A stretch of 21,535 nucleotides of DNA from Candidatus Sumerlaeota bacterium (GTDB lineage Bacteria; Sumerlaeota; Sumerlaeia; JADFCT01): positions 1-21,535 of the forward strand of contig JADFCT010000019.1 in NCBI GenBank assembly GCA_017161665.1, read 5' to 3'. Below are positions 7,335 through 15,344 of the stretch, one piece after another. The number at the start of each line of letters is the position of its first letter. The first letter of the stretch is position 1. Made by a program: the position numbers and the translations under genes. Below the pieces are notes generated by a model, which worked only from the letters and a program-made list of their open reading frames with translations, did not search any database and was not told where the DNA came from.

Positions 7335-9375
7335 AGAAGACCGGATTGTCCCAGACGTAATTGGAATTTTCGATTTCCGTGGTCCAGAGATGACCGCAGT
7401 TCGTGGTCAGGAACTCGTCTTCTTCGGGGAATTCGTCATAGCCCAGCGGGCGCAGGTGCTTGGCCAATGTGCGGCGGGCCACCCGTTGGATGATATTGTC
7501 AGCCGATTCGTCGATGACCGATTGGATGGCTTCGGTCCAATCCTTGCGCTTGACGTTGTAGTCGGCCAGATTGTAGCGCTTGTACGCGTCGGCGAACCCC
7601 AGCAGTTCCTCTTTGACGGCGTCGACGAGTTCCGTTTCCTCTTCCCGCCGGCCCTGCCAGCGATAGACGTGGACGGCGTTACAGATGGCCGTGGTCAGCG
7701 CCATGACCGCCTCGTACATGGAGCGCTGATCGAAATTTTCCCATCGCACGGCGGCGGAGCGAAAACTGTCCATGGCCAGGTAGTAGGCCTGGGCCGCCAC
7801 CGTGGCAATAACGATGTCGCGTTCGTCCAGGTCGTCATCGCAATCGGCGGCCAGGTTGGAGTTGGCCAGTTCATCGAGCATGATGTCCGCCTCGGAGATC
7901 TCCCCGTGCTGGAGGAAATGTTCCCGCCAGTAGATATAGGCGTACGAGACGAGGAATTTCATGACGTTGTCGCGCACGACCGCGTCATCGGAACTGGGGA
8001 CCAGTTGGGCCAGAACACCGAGCAAACCGCGATCCATGGTTTCCGGATCGCCCAGCGTCAGATCAATGAGGGTGTCCCGGGCCATGGTATAGGCGATTTT
8101 CCAGCAGGGGGAACCGTTTTCTCGCACCTTGCCTTCCGAACTGTTGCGCACATACCGACGGTATTTATCGACTTCCTCCGCCTTGCCCTCGCCGGGACGC
8201 AATCCCGTCCAGCGTGAGAATCCCACATGTTCGCCGTCCCAACCGTTCCAGGACGTATATTCCTCAAGGCGAATCACCTGGGGCTCAAAGGGCGCCACGC
8301 CAAAGGCGTTGGACAACTTCCGGCGCACATACACATCCGGCGACACGGGCACATAACCGAGTTCAATCAACTTGACGATTTTTTGCTCAAAATTCAGAGC
8401 GGACTTGTCCGACAGCACGAGGGCTTCAATGTCGTCGAAATGGGACCAGCCGTAATCGACCCGGGCGTTGTTGAGCCCGGCGTCCACCTTGGCAATGGTC
8501 CGGTCGATCAACTTTTTCACCGACGGATTCGCGGTCTGCACCCAATGGCTGAAACCATAGTCACGGAAAACGACGGAGGCGAATTCCTGGCGGTCCTCGT
8601 AAATCTGGACCATGTTCCAGGATTTCATCAATTGGTCATTGTCACGGAAAATCGCCTGCCGGTTGTCGAGAAGGAAAACGACATGTGGCTCCTTGACCCC
8701 CCGGTCATGGCAGAAGGCGTTGTATTCCTCATAAATCATTCGCAGCAAATCGTGAGTAAAGGCCCCTTCGGGCAACTGAATCGTGGTGACGAACAGTTTA
8801 TCCTTGTGCGTCTTGCGCATGAAGGCGTGGTAGCGGCGCAGAATGGGCCAGTAAAATTCCAACGCGATTTTGACGACAAGGCGCTGGTCAAATTCACTGC
8901 GCATCAGCGGCAGCACCGGATGGAAGGGAATGGAAACGACCGGCGCCACGATGCCCTTGCTGAACATCTTCATCATATGCTTATAGGTGGCGTCGCCGGT
9001 TTCATAATCCAATTCAATGACGCGGTTCAGGGCGTCCGGCTCGATATCCAGCGAGGTGAAGGGAAGCAACTCTTCCTCGCGCAGATTATTCTGAAGCGTC
9101 TGGCGCACGAAGACGGTGATGGACGTGTACATGCGCGCGCAATGCCCATAGATGCGCCACAGCATCTCCGTCCAGTTTCGGCCACGCAGGGATTGTCCCT
9201 GAATCGTGACCGACACGGCCGAGAGACGCTCTTCCCAACGCACCGGTTCCGACATGTCGTCGATAAGATCGACCAGATCTTCCGTATCCAAATCAACCGG
9301 GAGGGATTGATCCAGATCCGTTCGCGAACCGAGCAGTTGCGAATGCGTATGAAAAATGGGGTGCAATAGATTCAT
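7315..9375 (-). CDS. GH57-like (beta/alpha)-barrel protein of unknown activity
   Basis: A 686-residue protein that I recognise only at superfamily level. MNLLHPIFHTHSQ could be the first barrel strand carrying the GH57 His motif. APVVSIPFHPVLPLM (144-158) matches the GH57 Y-HPILPL motif. TTIQLPEGAFTHDLLRMI (197-214) matches the W-L-P/T-E strand that carries the GH57 nucleophile (here E203). VVFLLDNRQAIF (232-243) could be the strand with the acid/base Asp (D237). YTSWNGWDGEHVGFSRWTG (373-391) resembles the SSW-HG-RW region of GH57/DUF3536 proteins. The C-terminal 250 residues are helical. There is no signal peptide, so it acts in the cytoplasm, perhaps on storage glucan. In-frame codons extend upstream to 9570 but look non-coding; ATG 9375 starts at a sensible barrel strand. 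It overlaps recD2. Confidence 0.6.
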   Translation of the reverse strand: MNLLHPIFHTHSQLLGSRTDLDQSLPVDLDTEDLVDLIDDMSEPVRWEERLSAVSVTIQGQSLRGRNWTEMLWRIYGHCARMYTSITVFVRQTLQNNLREEELLPFTSLDIEPDALNRVIELDYETGDATYKHMMKMFSKGIVAPVVSIPFHPVLPLMRSEFDQRLVVKIALEFYWPILRRYHAFMRKTHKDKLFVTTIQLPEGAFTHDLLRMIYEEYNAFCHDRGVKEPHVVFLLDNRQAIFRDNDQLMKSWNMVQIYEDRQEFASVVFRDYGFSHWVQTANPSVKKLIDRTIAKVDAGLNNARVDYGWSHFDDIEALVLSDKSALNFEQKIVKLIELGYVPVSPDVYVRRKLSNAFGVAPFEPQVIRLEEYTSWNGWDGEHVGFSRWTGLRPGEGKAEEVDKYRRYVRNSSEGKVRENGSPCWKIAYTMARDTLIDLTLGDPETMDRGLLGVLAQLVPSSDDAVVRDNVMKFLVSYAYIYWREHFLQHGEISEADIMLDELANSNLAADCDDDLDERDIVIATVAAQAYYLAMDSFRSAAVRWENFDQRSMYEAVMALTTAICNAVHVYRWQGRREEETELVDAVKEELLGFADAYKRYNLADYNVKRKDWTEAIQSVIDESADNIIQRVARRTLAKHLRPLGYDEFPEEDEFLTTNCGHLWTTEIENSNYVWDNPVFCGVKEE

Positions 9376-9623
9376 AATTATCTGAAAGCCTACCGCTGGA
9401 ACGACCCAACCTGCAAGAAAAAAAACACCCGTCCTGCCGGAATCCCGAACGCCCGTTTTTCCTCTGGACAGCGGTCCCCGTGACCTTCTAAACCCTGTTG
9501 AGGGATGCGGTCGTCTCTCGGGGTCGCGGCCCATCGGAATCCCGCCTGGGAAGGGCAAAGACGAAAACACCCTCCCCCCCGACGGCCCCGAAAGCCAGAC
9601 TCAATGAACTGAGGTTTGCTCCG

Positions 9624-10757
9624 ATGAACTCCACCGACACACGCGTCGCCGATGTCCTGGCGGTGATGGATCGACTGGCGCCCTTCGAATGGGCAGCGTC
9701 CTGGGACAATGTCGGTTTGCAGATCGGCGACGGAGCCGCCGTCGTCCGGCGGATCGGCGTGGCCCTGGAGGTGACACCGCCGGTAGTCGCTGAGGCGGTC
9801 GAGCGGGGCGTGGACCTGTTGGTGGTCCATCATCCGCTGATTTTCAAACCGCTGAAATCCCTGGCGCGACAGGGCGCCGTGGGGACGCTGGTGTGGGATT
9901 TGGCTTCGAAAGGCATCGCGCTGATCGCGGCCCACACCAACCTGGACGCTTCGCCGGCGGGAACGAATGGCGCTTTGGCCGAACGGCTGGCTCTCCGGGA
10001 TGTCGTACCTTTATTCGATCTCGACCCGCGTCCCGCCGCCTACAAATTGGTTGTTTATACGCCCAAGGGTTATGAGCGCGCCATGATCGACGCCATCGCC
10101 CGCGGCGGCGGCGGCGTGATTGGCGATTATGATCACTGTTCGTTCCGAACGGAAGGGACCGGGACCTTTCGCCCTCTGGACGGGGCCACGCCTTTCGCGG
10201 GCGAAGTGGGGCGGTTGGAAGAAGCCGATGAGTGGCGACTGGAATTCGAAGTCCCCCGATCGGTCCTGGGGGCCGTGATGCGAGAAGTGACGCAGGCCCA
10301 TCCCTACGAGGAAATGGCCTATGACCTGATTCCGCGCGAACGCGTGACGACTCGGTTCGCCCTGGGCCTCCGGGGACGGCTGGACGAAACCATGACGCTG
10401 GAAGCGCTGATCCGGCGCGTCGAGGCGGTCTTGCCGAAAGGCGATCCCCTGTCCCTGATCGGCGATCCGAACCGATCGGTTCAGACGGTGGCCGTCTTTT
10501 CGGGCAGTGGACGGATGGCAATTGAACAGTGGCAGGGACAGGCCGACGCGCTGGTGACGGGCGAAGTGGATCATCATCTGGCCCGGGAAGCCGAGGGGCG
10601 CGGGATGGCCGTCATTGCCGCCGGGCATTACGCCACCGAGCAACCGGTGGCCCCGTTCCTGGCAAAACACTTGCGCGCCGAGGTCTCCCTTGGGCATAAG
10701 GGCTTGGAAATAGTTGTCCTGGAGTCCGAGTCTTCGCCCTTTCGCCGCTTCGCCTGA
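9624..10757 (+). CDS. Nif3-like dinuclear metal-centre protein with inserted PII-like domain (YqfO type)
   Basis: A 377-residue member of the NIF3/YbgI/YqfO family, often labelled GTP cyclohydrolase 1 type 2 homologue; its physiological role is unsettled. Metal ligands expected for the family are visible: VVHHPLIF (H69, H70), AHTNLD (D108), and near the C-terminus AGHYATE (H335, E339), with TGEVDHH just before. The segment from about 140 to 232 (YKLVVYTPKGYERAMIDAI to QAHPYEEMAYDL) is the PII/CutA-like insert found in long members such as Bacillus YqfO. Length matches that subgroup. ATG 9624 has GAGG nine bases upstream; the longer frame from 9498 lacks support. The zinc-ribbon gene follows after 27 bases, a common pairing in bacteria. 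Confidence 0.92.
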   Translation: MNSTDTRVADVLAVMDRLAPFEWAASWDNVGLQIGDGAAVVRRIGVALEVTPPVVAEAVERGVDLLVVHHPLIFKPLKSLARQGAVGTLVWDLASKGIALIAAHTNLDASPAGTNGALAERLALRDVVPLFDLDPRPAAYKLVVYTPKGYERAMIDAIARGGGGVIGDYDHCSFRTEGTGTFRPLDGATPFAGEVGRLEEADEWRLEFEVPRSVLGAVMREVTQAHPYEEMAYDLIPRERVTTRFALGLRGRLDETMTLEALIRRVEAVLPKGDPLSLIGDPNRSVQTVAVFSGSGRMAIEQWQGQADALVTGEVDHHLAREAEGRGMAVIAAGHYATEQPVAPFLAKHLRAEVSLGHKGLEIVVLESESSPFRRFA

Positions 10758-10784
10758 CGACGGGGCCATTCGCAGGAGACGTTT

Positions 10785-11498
10785 ATGCTGAAATTTTTGA
10801 AACTGTATCATGAATTGCAGATCATCGACGCCGATCGCCTCGCGGTGGAAAAACAACTCGCGACCTTCCCGGCGACGGTTCAGGAATGGAAAAACAAACT
10901 GGCCACCGCCCACGGCGCCTGGAAGTCCCTGTTGACCGAACAAACAAACAACGAAGCGGAGCGGCGGAAACTGGCGACCCAAACAAACGAATGGGAAGCG
11001 AAGATTGCCCACTATCAGGAACAACAGCGCCAGGTGACCAACGAAAAGCAGCTGGCCGCCCTGGAGCATGAAATCGCGTCGGCCCGAAAGGCCCTGTCGC
11101 CGATTGAAGAACGCCAAATCGAAATCATCCTGCGCGCAGACGAACTGGCCAAGGAAATCCCGATGGCCGAAGAGGCCTTCCGCGCGCTGGAGGCGGAAGC
11201 CAAAGAAGAAAAAGAACGCATCCGGGAACAATTGGCTTCAAAGAAAGAGGCCCTCGCCCTGTTGGATAAAGACCGCGACGTCTTCTGGACGCAATTGAAC
11301 GAGACCGAGAAACGGGACTATGCGGATCTGGCCCTGAGGTTTCCGGGCCGGGTGGTGGCCCCGATCGCCGGCGAAACCTGTGGCGGATGTTTTACAAAGA
11401 TGCAACCCAACATTCTGGCCGCCGTCCGCAAAGCCGATCAGCCCGTGCGGTGTGATCAGTGCCGACGCTTTATCTTTTTGCCCGAAGACGCTTCATAA
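10785..11498 (+). CDS. Coiled-coil C4-type zinc ribbon protein (zf-RING_7 family)
   Basis: A 237-residue protein: residues 1 to about 180 are a long charged coiled coil (rich in Glu, Lys, Ala and Gln), then a zinc ribbon with CGGC (C199, C202) and CDQC (C223, C226). This is the bacterial DUF164/zf-RING_7 fold; in Helicobacter the relative HP0958 links RNA and flagellar proteins, but the general function is unknown. The ATG at 10785 has a strong AGGAG about eight bases upstream. It forms an operon with the Nif3 gene. Its stop codon lies in the loop of a perfect 7-bp hairpin (11487-11505). Confidence 0.88.
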   Translation: MLKFLKLYHELQIIDADRLAVEKQLATFPATVQEWKNKLATAHGAWKSLLTEQTNNEAERRKLATQTNEWEAKIAHYQEQQRQVTNEKQLAALEHEIASARKALSPIEERQIEIILRADELAKEIPMAEEAFRALEAEAKEEKERIREQLASKKEALALLDKDRDVFWTQLNETEKRDYADLALRFPGRVVAPIAGETCGGCFTKMQPNILAAVRKADQPVRCDQCRRFIFLPEDAS

Positions 11499-11505
11499 AA
11501 GCGTC
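11487..11505 (+). terminator. Hairpin at the end of the zinc-ribbon gene, stop codon in loop
   Basis: Perfect 7-bp stem GACGCTT/AAGCGTC with a 5-base loop CATAA that contains the TAA (11496-11498). No U-run follows. Confidence 0.5.
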
Positions 11506-11640
11506 CATACCCAAACCCAATGAATCAAGCGTGTTGGCGCAAGCGCCGGTGGCGCCGGTGGCCGTACCTGTTTTATTTTCGGCCAAAGAAAGACGCGAGG
11601 CCGCGCGACGCGACGCCAACCCAATCCTTCCCACGGAACA

Positions 11641-12990
11641 ATGGGAATCATTTTTTCGTTAATATCCTGGATCCCACACATGCTTGAAATGATTCAATCC
11701 TTCTCGCCCTCCGTGCTGCTGGGGGTGATCTTGTTGACCATCGTCGTCCTGATGCGGCTGAAGGTTTCCATCGCCCTCGCCTTTGCCGGCGGGGCCTTGC
11801 TCGCGGCGGTGTTCTTTCCCATGGAATGGGACGCCTTCGCCCGTGTGTGGATTGAGGGCAAGGCATTGGAACGGACGTTCTTTCTGGCCCTGATGGTGCT
11901 GGCGCTGACGGTGTTTTCCACGGCCCTGGCCCAAACGGACCAGACCACGCGCATCATTGATTCCTTTCGTGGCATCGTCGGACACAGCCGATTATCAATT
12001 GTGGCCTTTCCGGCGCTGATCGGCCTGCTGCCCATGCCGGGGGGGGCGGTGTTTTCCGCGCCCATGGTGGAAGCGGCGGTGCGGGATTTTTCCGTCAGTC
12101 GCGAGCGAGCCGCCGCCGCCAATTACTGGTTTCGACATATCTGGGAATACTGGTTCCCCTTGTATCCGGGCGTGATTTACTGCCTGACCTTGTCGAACGT
12201 TTCGACGGGCGTCTTTATTTTTGCCCAGGGCCCCATGACCCTCTTCTCCCTCGTCCTGGGCTACTGGTTTGTGTTGCGGAGCGTACGACTCGGCCCTCGG
12301 GGCCAGCGCAACATGAGTCGCCAGTCCATAACGGCCTTCCTGGTGGAACTGACCCCGCTGATCCTGCTGGTGGGCATCGTGACCGTGGCGGAAGGCGTTC
12401 GGGCCCTGGGCTGGTGGCCCGAGGGCGGGATGTGGATACAACGCGGGCCCTTGCTGCTGAGTGTAGCGGCCGCCTTTATCTGGCTGGCGGCGCGACGGGG
12501 ACTGACCGGATCGATGCTCGTGTCGATTCTGCGCCAGCGCCGCATCCATTCCATGGTCTGGATGGTGTTCGGACTGATGCTCTTCAATTCCACGATGGAG
12601 GCCTGTGGGGCCATTGACCGGTTTCGCCTGGAGATGGAGGCGTGGCAGTTGCCCGTGGGCTGGGTCATCGGGGCGTTGCCTTTTGTGGCGGGGTTGATTC
12701 TGGCTGTGGCCTTCGGGATGGTGGGCGCCAGTTTCCCCTTCATTATTCCCCTGGTCGAGACCATGCCCGCCGCCGAACGTCCCTACTGGTACGCCTGGGC
12801 CTATTCCATGGGCTATGTGGGCATGATGCTGTCGCCGGCCCATGTCTGTCTGACATTGACCATTGAACACTTTCAGGCGCGATGGACCGGCGTCTATCGC
12901 TATCTGGTTCCGATCTGCCTGGGCATTATTCTGTCGGCTTCGGGACTTTTCCTGTTCCATCTGTGGCGCATCGGAGCGTTTGCGCCGTGA
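11641..12990 (+). CDS. DUF401-family integral membrane protein (GntP/citrate-transporter-like)
   Basis: A 449-residue protein with about ten to twelve hydrophobic segments and few charges. ALIGLLPMPGGAVFSAPMVE (about 122-141) and YWFRHIWEYWFPLYPGVIY (about 162-180) are typical of DUF401, a family within the ion-transporter clan that includes gluconate and C4-dicarboxylate carriers. The conserved PMPGG and the His/Glu of FRHIWEYW are probably in the transport path. It is likely an anion or organic-acid permease; the substrate is unknown. The start is uncertain: ATG 11641 has only GGAA nearby and ATG 11680 has GGAT at longer range. It lies 142 bases beyond the zinc-ribbon gene and converges with ruvX 15 bases downstream. 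Near its end, GGCGCA/TGCGCC (12965-12986) forms a 6-bp stem. Confidence 0.75.
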   Translation: MGIIFSLISWIPHMLEMIQSFSPSVLLGVILLTIVVLMRLKVSIALAFAGGALLAAVFFPMEWDAFARVWIEGKALERTFFLALMVLALTVFSTALAQTDQTTRIIDSFRGIVGHSRLSIVAFPALIGLLPMPGGAVFSAPMVEAAVRDFSVSRERAAAANYWFRHIWEYWFPLYPGVIYCLTLSNVSTGVFIFAQGPMTLFSLVLGYWFVLRSVRLGPRGQRNMSRQSITAFLVELTPLILLVGIVTVAEGVRALGWWPEGGMWIQRGPLLLSVAAAFIWLAARRGLTGSMLVSILRQRRIHSMVWMVFGLMLFNSTMEACGAIDRFRLEMEAWQLPVGWVIGALPFVAGLILAVAFGMVGASFPFIIPLVETMPAAERPYWYAWAYSMGYVGMMLSPAHVCLTLTIEHFQARWTGVYRYLVPICLGIILSASGLFLFHLWRIGAFAP

Positions 12991-13005
12991 GTGGGGCGAG
13001 GGCGT

Positions 13006-13449
13006 TCAGCCATCGGTCCGGGGATGGGCGCTCAGGTACTCTTCGAGAATAACCGCGGCGGCCAGTTGATCGCGCAGGGCCTTTTGCCGGGCGCTTTTGA
13101 TTCCCCGGGCGCGCATCCATTCGTCGGCTTCGAAACTGCTGAGGCGCTCATCCCAGTATTCATAGCGCACGTCCGGGCGAGCCTTGCGGACGCGGCCAAT
13201 GAAACTGCGCGTCTTCTGGACCTGTTCGCCCGCGTCCCCGTCCATGTGGAGGGGCAGCCCCGCGACACAGACGCGAATGTGGTACTCGTCGATGAGTCGA
13301 ACGATTTCGTCCGCCGCTTGCTGATCATTGCGTCGTTCGATGACGGTCAGGGGCGCCACGCCGTCGCCGATGGGGTCGCTGACCGCCACGCCGATGCGCC
13401 GGCCGCCGAAGTCCAGCGCCAGGTGGCGCGGGCGCTCGCTTTCGGTCAT
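13006..13449 (-). CDS. ruvX: RuvX/YqgF family putative pre-16S rRNA nuclease or Holliday junction resolvase
   Basis: A 147-residue RNase H-fold protein of normal length. HLALDFGGRRIGVAVSDP (9-26) holds the first catalytic Asp (D13). VAGLPLHMDG (62-71) is the conserved glycine-rich turn, YWDERLSS (98-105) holds the second acidic site (D100/E101), and ALRDQLAAAVILEEYL holds the third (D128). The family acts in 16S rRNA 5'-end maturation in E. coli and has been proposed as a resolvase. The ATG at 13449 overlaps the CARF gene's TGA in an ATGA arrangement, so its translation is probably coupled to that gene. The frame is open upstream to 13560, but that part is CARF coding sequence in another frame. 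Confidence 0.93.
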   Translation of the reverse strand: MTESERPRHLALDFGGRRIGVAVSDPIGDGVAPLTVIERRNDQQAADEIVRLIDEYHIRVCVAGLPLHMDGDAGEQVQKTRSFIGRVRKARPDVRYEYWDERLSSFEADEWMRARGIKSARQKALRDQLAAAVILEEYLSAHPRTDG

Positions 13450-14717
13450 TCCGCACTCTCCCGTTTTTCGGACAGTTCGCGCGCGATCCATGGGAACTGG
13501 AGGCGATGGCGCCAGTCGTCGAAGTCCGGAATGTGTCGGGTCAGAAACTGGCGGGTCCATTGGTAGAAGTCCTCTTCGCTCCGCGTGTCGATGGGCGTGA
13601 CACCGTGGGCCAGGACGGCCATGCGCCGTTCATCCAGTCGCGTGGGCATTTGGTCATCATTCTGAAAATCCTGTCCCAGCGCGTCGTCCAGCCGATACAG
13701 CAATTCATAGGCCTTGCGCAGCCCCAGCCGGATCCGACCGTCCGTGGGCGAGCGCAGGGCCTCGAAGTCGGGGCGATAGCGTGGGGGCGTTTTGGGCGCG
13801 CTGACGTCGTCGGCATTGATGCCGTATTTGAGCAGCAACCGTTCCTGGGCCAGGATTTCCAAGGCCCGATACTGCCGCGTCAGGGCGTCGTTGACGGCTC
13901 CCTCACGTCGGCGCCGTTCGGCGCTGTTGAAGAACTCCACGGCCAGGATCGCCGCCGGCCGTTTGCCCGCCATGGCGTCGGCCAGTTGACGGACCGCCTC
14001 GGCGCCCGCCGTGTCCAAATAGAAAGGCGCCAGCGCCGGCGCCGCGAAGGACACCGTTTCGTAGCGTTCAAGAAAGCGTCCGATCCGAAACTCATCCCAT
14101 TCGCCATAGGCCCAAACGAGCGATTCCAGTTCCGCCACCAGCCGCCGCTCCTCGTCCTTCAAAAAGTCCGGGCAGATGGCGGCCAGGATGCGTCCGGCCT
14201 GGGCGAACCGGGTCTGAAGGCCCAGCGTGATGGCGAAGTCAATATCCCGATTGGCGAAGATCGCCCCCGCCGGCGCCGTGATCAATCGCTCATCCAACGG
14301 CATCCCCGCCTCCGAACGCACATAGCGCAATTGGCCGGCGTCCTCGAAAACCGCCGCCAGGACCAGGGCGCTGGTCATGACCTTCGTGCCGTTCGAATAG
14401 TTCACGGCAATGGCGTTCTTGTGGAATCCACGCGCCAGGAGGGAGCCGATCAATTCGCGAATCCGTCCGAAGATTTCATCAATATCATGCGCCGTGTTCA
14501 GGCGGACATGTTCGATGGTCCGGACCCGATCCGAAGCGGCGCGCTCCAGAGACTCGGCGGCCGCGCGGCTCCGGTCGGTTTCCACAATAGCCAGCAGGTC
14601 CGGGCGATAGGCGGTGATGTCGGCCATCAGGGCCTCAATGACCGCCGGATTCTCACCGTCGGCGCCGATGGTCACGAGCAGCGCGCGTTGATTCAAAAGG
14701 GGTTCCGATAGGCTCAT
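13446..14717 (-). CDS. CARF-domain protein of the Cas02710 (TIGR02710) type
   Basis: A 423-residue protein. The N-terminal CARF (Rossmann-like) domain starts at ALLVTIGADGENPAVIEAL and carries NYSNGTKVMTSA (106-117), matching the N-x-T/S-x-GTK-M ligand-binding motif. The C-terminal half is helical and contains NSAERRRREGAVNDALTRQY (264-283), close to the family pattern. ERRMAVLAHGVTPI (363-376) matches the family R-N-x-S-I-L-A-H-G block, a HEPN-like R-x6-H pair (R364, H371) with the usual Asn replaced by Arg. CARF proteins sense cyclic oligonucleotides, usually from type III CRISPR systems, and HEPN domains are RNases. No CRISPR array, cas10 or other cas gene is visible. ATG 14717 was chosen because upstream ATGs lack ribosome sites. 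It overlaps ruvX by four bases. Confidence 0.85.
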   Translation of the reverse strand: MSLSEPLLNQRALLVTIGADGENPAVIEALMADITAYRPDLLAIVETDRSRAAAESLERAASDRVRTIEHVRLNTAHDIDEIFGRIRELIGSLLARGFHKNAIAVNYSNGTKVMTSALVLAAVFEDAGQLRYVRSEAGMPLDERLITAPAGAIFANRDIDFAITLGLQTRFAQAGRILAAICPDFLKDEERRLVAELESLVWAYGEWDEFRIGRFLERYETVSFAAPALAPFYLDTAGAEAVRQLADAMAGKRPAAILAVEFFNSAERRRREGAVNDALTRQYRALEILAQERLLLKYGINADDVSAPKTPPRYRPDFEALRSPTDGRIRLGLRKAYELLYRLDDALGQDFQNDDQMPTRLDERRMAVLAHGVTPIDTRSEEDFYQWTRQFLTRHIPDFDDWRHRLQFPWIARELSEKRESAE

Positions 14718-14810
14718 ACAATCGATTCCGTGGGAAAAAATTTCGTCTGAGGTACCCATGAGCATATAAGGTTTATGGAAATAAATAAATCCCCTTTTTT
14801 CGACTCGGCG

Positions 14811-14829
14811 CCCTCAATGTTTCTGAGGG
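14811..14829. other. Small hairpin upstream of the CARF gene
   Basis: CCCTCA/TGAGGG, 6-bp stem with a 7-base loop. It lies about 95 bases upstream of the CARF start, in AT-rich DNA. It could be a leader structure or protein site; no strong promoter could be matched here. Confidence 0.3.
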
Positions 14830-14842
14830 GAAAAATAACCGA

Positions 14843-14981
14843 AGAGGCGCAGAGGGCCACAGAGACCGATTAGACCCAAATGCGAGATCCCCCGCGCCCC
14901 CTCGGTGAAACCTCTGTGTTCTCTGCGACTCTGTGGTAAAAAAATCATTCAAACCTCAGAGATGCCGAGGGGGCGCAGAGA
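14843..14981. repeat. Compound inverted repeat built from CAGAG-rich units
   Basis: Three related purine/pyrimidine blocks lie here: GAGGCGCAGAGGGCCACAGAG (in two parts, 14843-14863), the inverted CTCTGTGTTCTCTGCGACTC (14912-14931) ending CTGTGGT, and CGCAGAGAT (14974-14982). A perfect 12-bp inverted pair GCGCCCCCTCGG (14894-14905) and CCGAGGGGGCGC (14965-14976) frames the middle block. I recognise the CTCTGTGTTCTCTG type as a widespread intergenic repeat in many environmental bacterial genomes. No gene is present. Confidence 0.65.
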
Positions 14982-15013
14982 TCGTTGCCCTTGGGGCTGT
15001 TTGAACGACTTTG

Positions 15014-15046
15014 AATCGCGATTTATTTTTTCCCGAAAGCCTAAAT
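15014..15046 (+). repeat. Dispersed AT-rich repeat, copy B
   Basis: AATCGCGATTTATTTTTT, then AAGCCTAAAT: the second copy of the motif at 3838-3868. It lies about 150 bases before the orphan REP unit. Confidence 0.65.
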
Positions 15047-15102
15047 GGACACAACAAATGATGAAAATGGCCTCAAGGCCCTGCGTGATGGCTTCTTTTT
15101 CA

Positions 15103-15136
15103 AACGCCATGGCGCAAAGACGCGAAGGCGCAAAGC
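15103..15136. repeat. GCGCAAAG-type intergenic repeat
   Basis: GCCATGGCGCAAAGACGCGA is followed by AGGCGCAAAGCACG, giving two direct GGCGCAAAG words 15 bases apart. This belongs to a common intergenic repeat type; it is in the same non-coding patch as the CAGAG and REP units. Confidence 0.5.
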
Positions 15137-15197
15137 ACGCTGGGGCGCGACGCCGCTACCATATAAGGCCCGCGACCCCGAATCCCAACATCAGCAA

Positions 15198-15263
15198 AGC
15201 CCCGATAGGGGCGACACATAACAGCCCAGGGTGGAGCGACCGATAGGAAGCGGAGCCCTGGGT
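15198..15263 (+). repeat. 66-bp REP-like palindromic repeat, orphan copy
   Basis: Full-length copy of the unit that frames the transposase at 2966-3671, with about 2 mismatches to the right copy and 4 to the left. No transposase gene accompanies it. It lies 82 bases beyond the fmt stop codon and may serve as that gene's 3' hairpin. Confidence 0.9.
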
Positions 15264-15344
15264 CCGACAAACAGCGACTGAGGCGCCGGCGCGATTTTTG
15301 CCGCGAAGCAGGCAAACAATCGTGACGGCGCCGACGGCCCCGAA

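Noticed and set aside
9376..9570. Possible 65-residue N-terminal extension of the GH57-like protein
   Set aside because: Arg/Gly/Pro-rich translation typical of non-coding DNA; the barrel strand begins at ATG 9375. The region also has a 10-bp direct repeat CGGAATCCCG (9438, 9535) that looks accidental.
11511..11662. Small plus-strand frame ending KERREAARRD...EQWESFFR between the zinc-ribbon and DUF401 genes
   Set aside because: The tail looks somewhat protein-like, but there is no good start codon with a ribosome site, it overlaps the DUF401 start, and it contains a tandem GCGCCGGTG. Possibly a remnant; not enough to call.
14843..15263. CRISPR array
   Set aside because: Despite the nearby CARF gene, repeats here are of different families, irregular in spacing and inverted rather than regularly spaced direct repeats with unique spacers.
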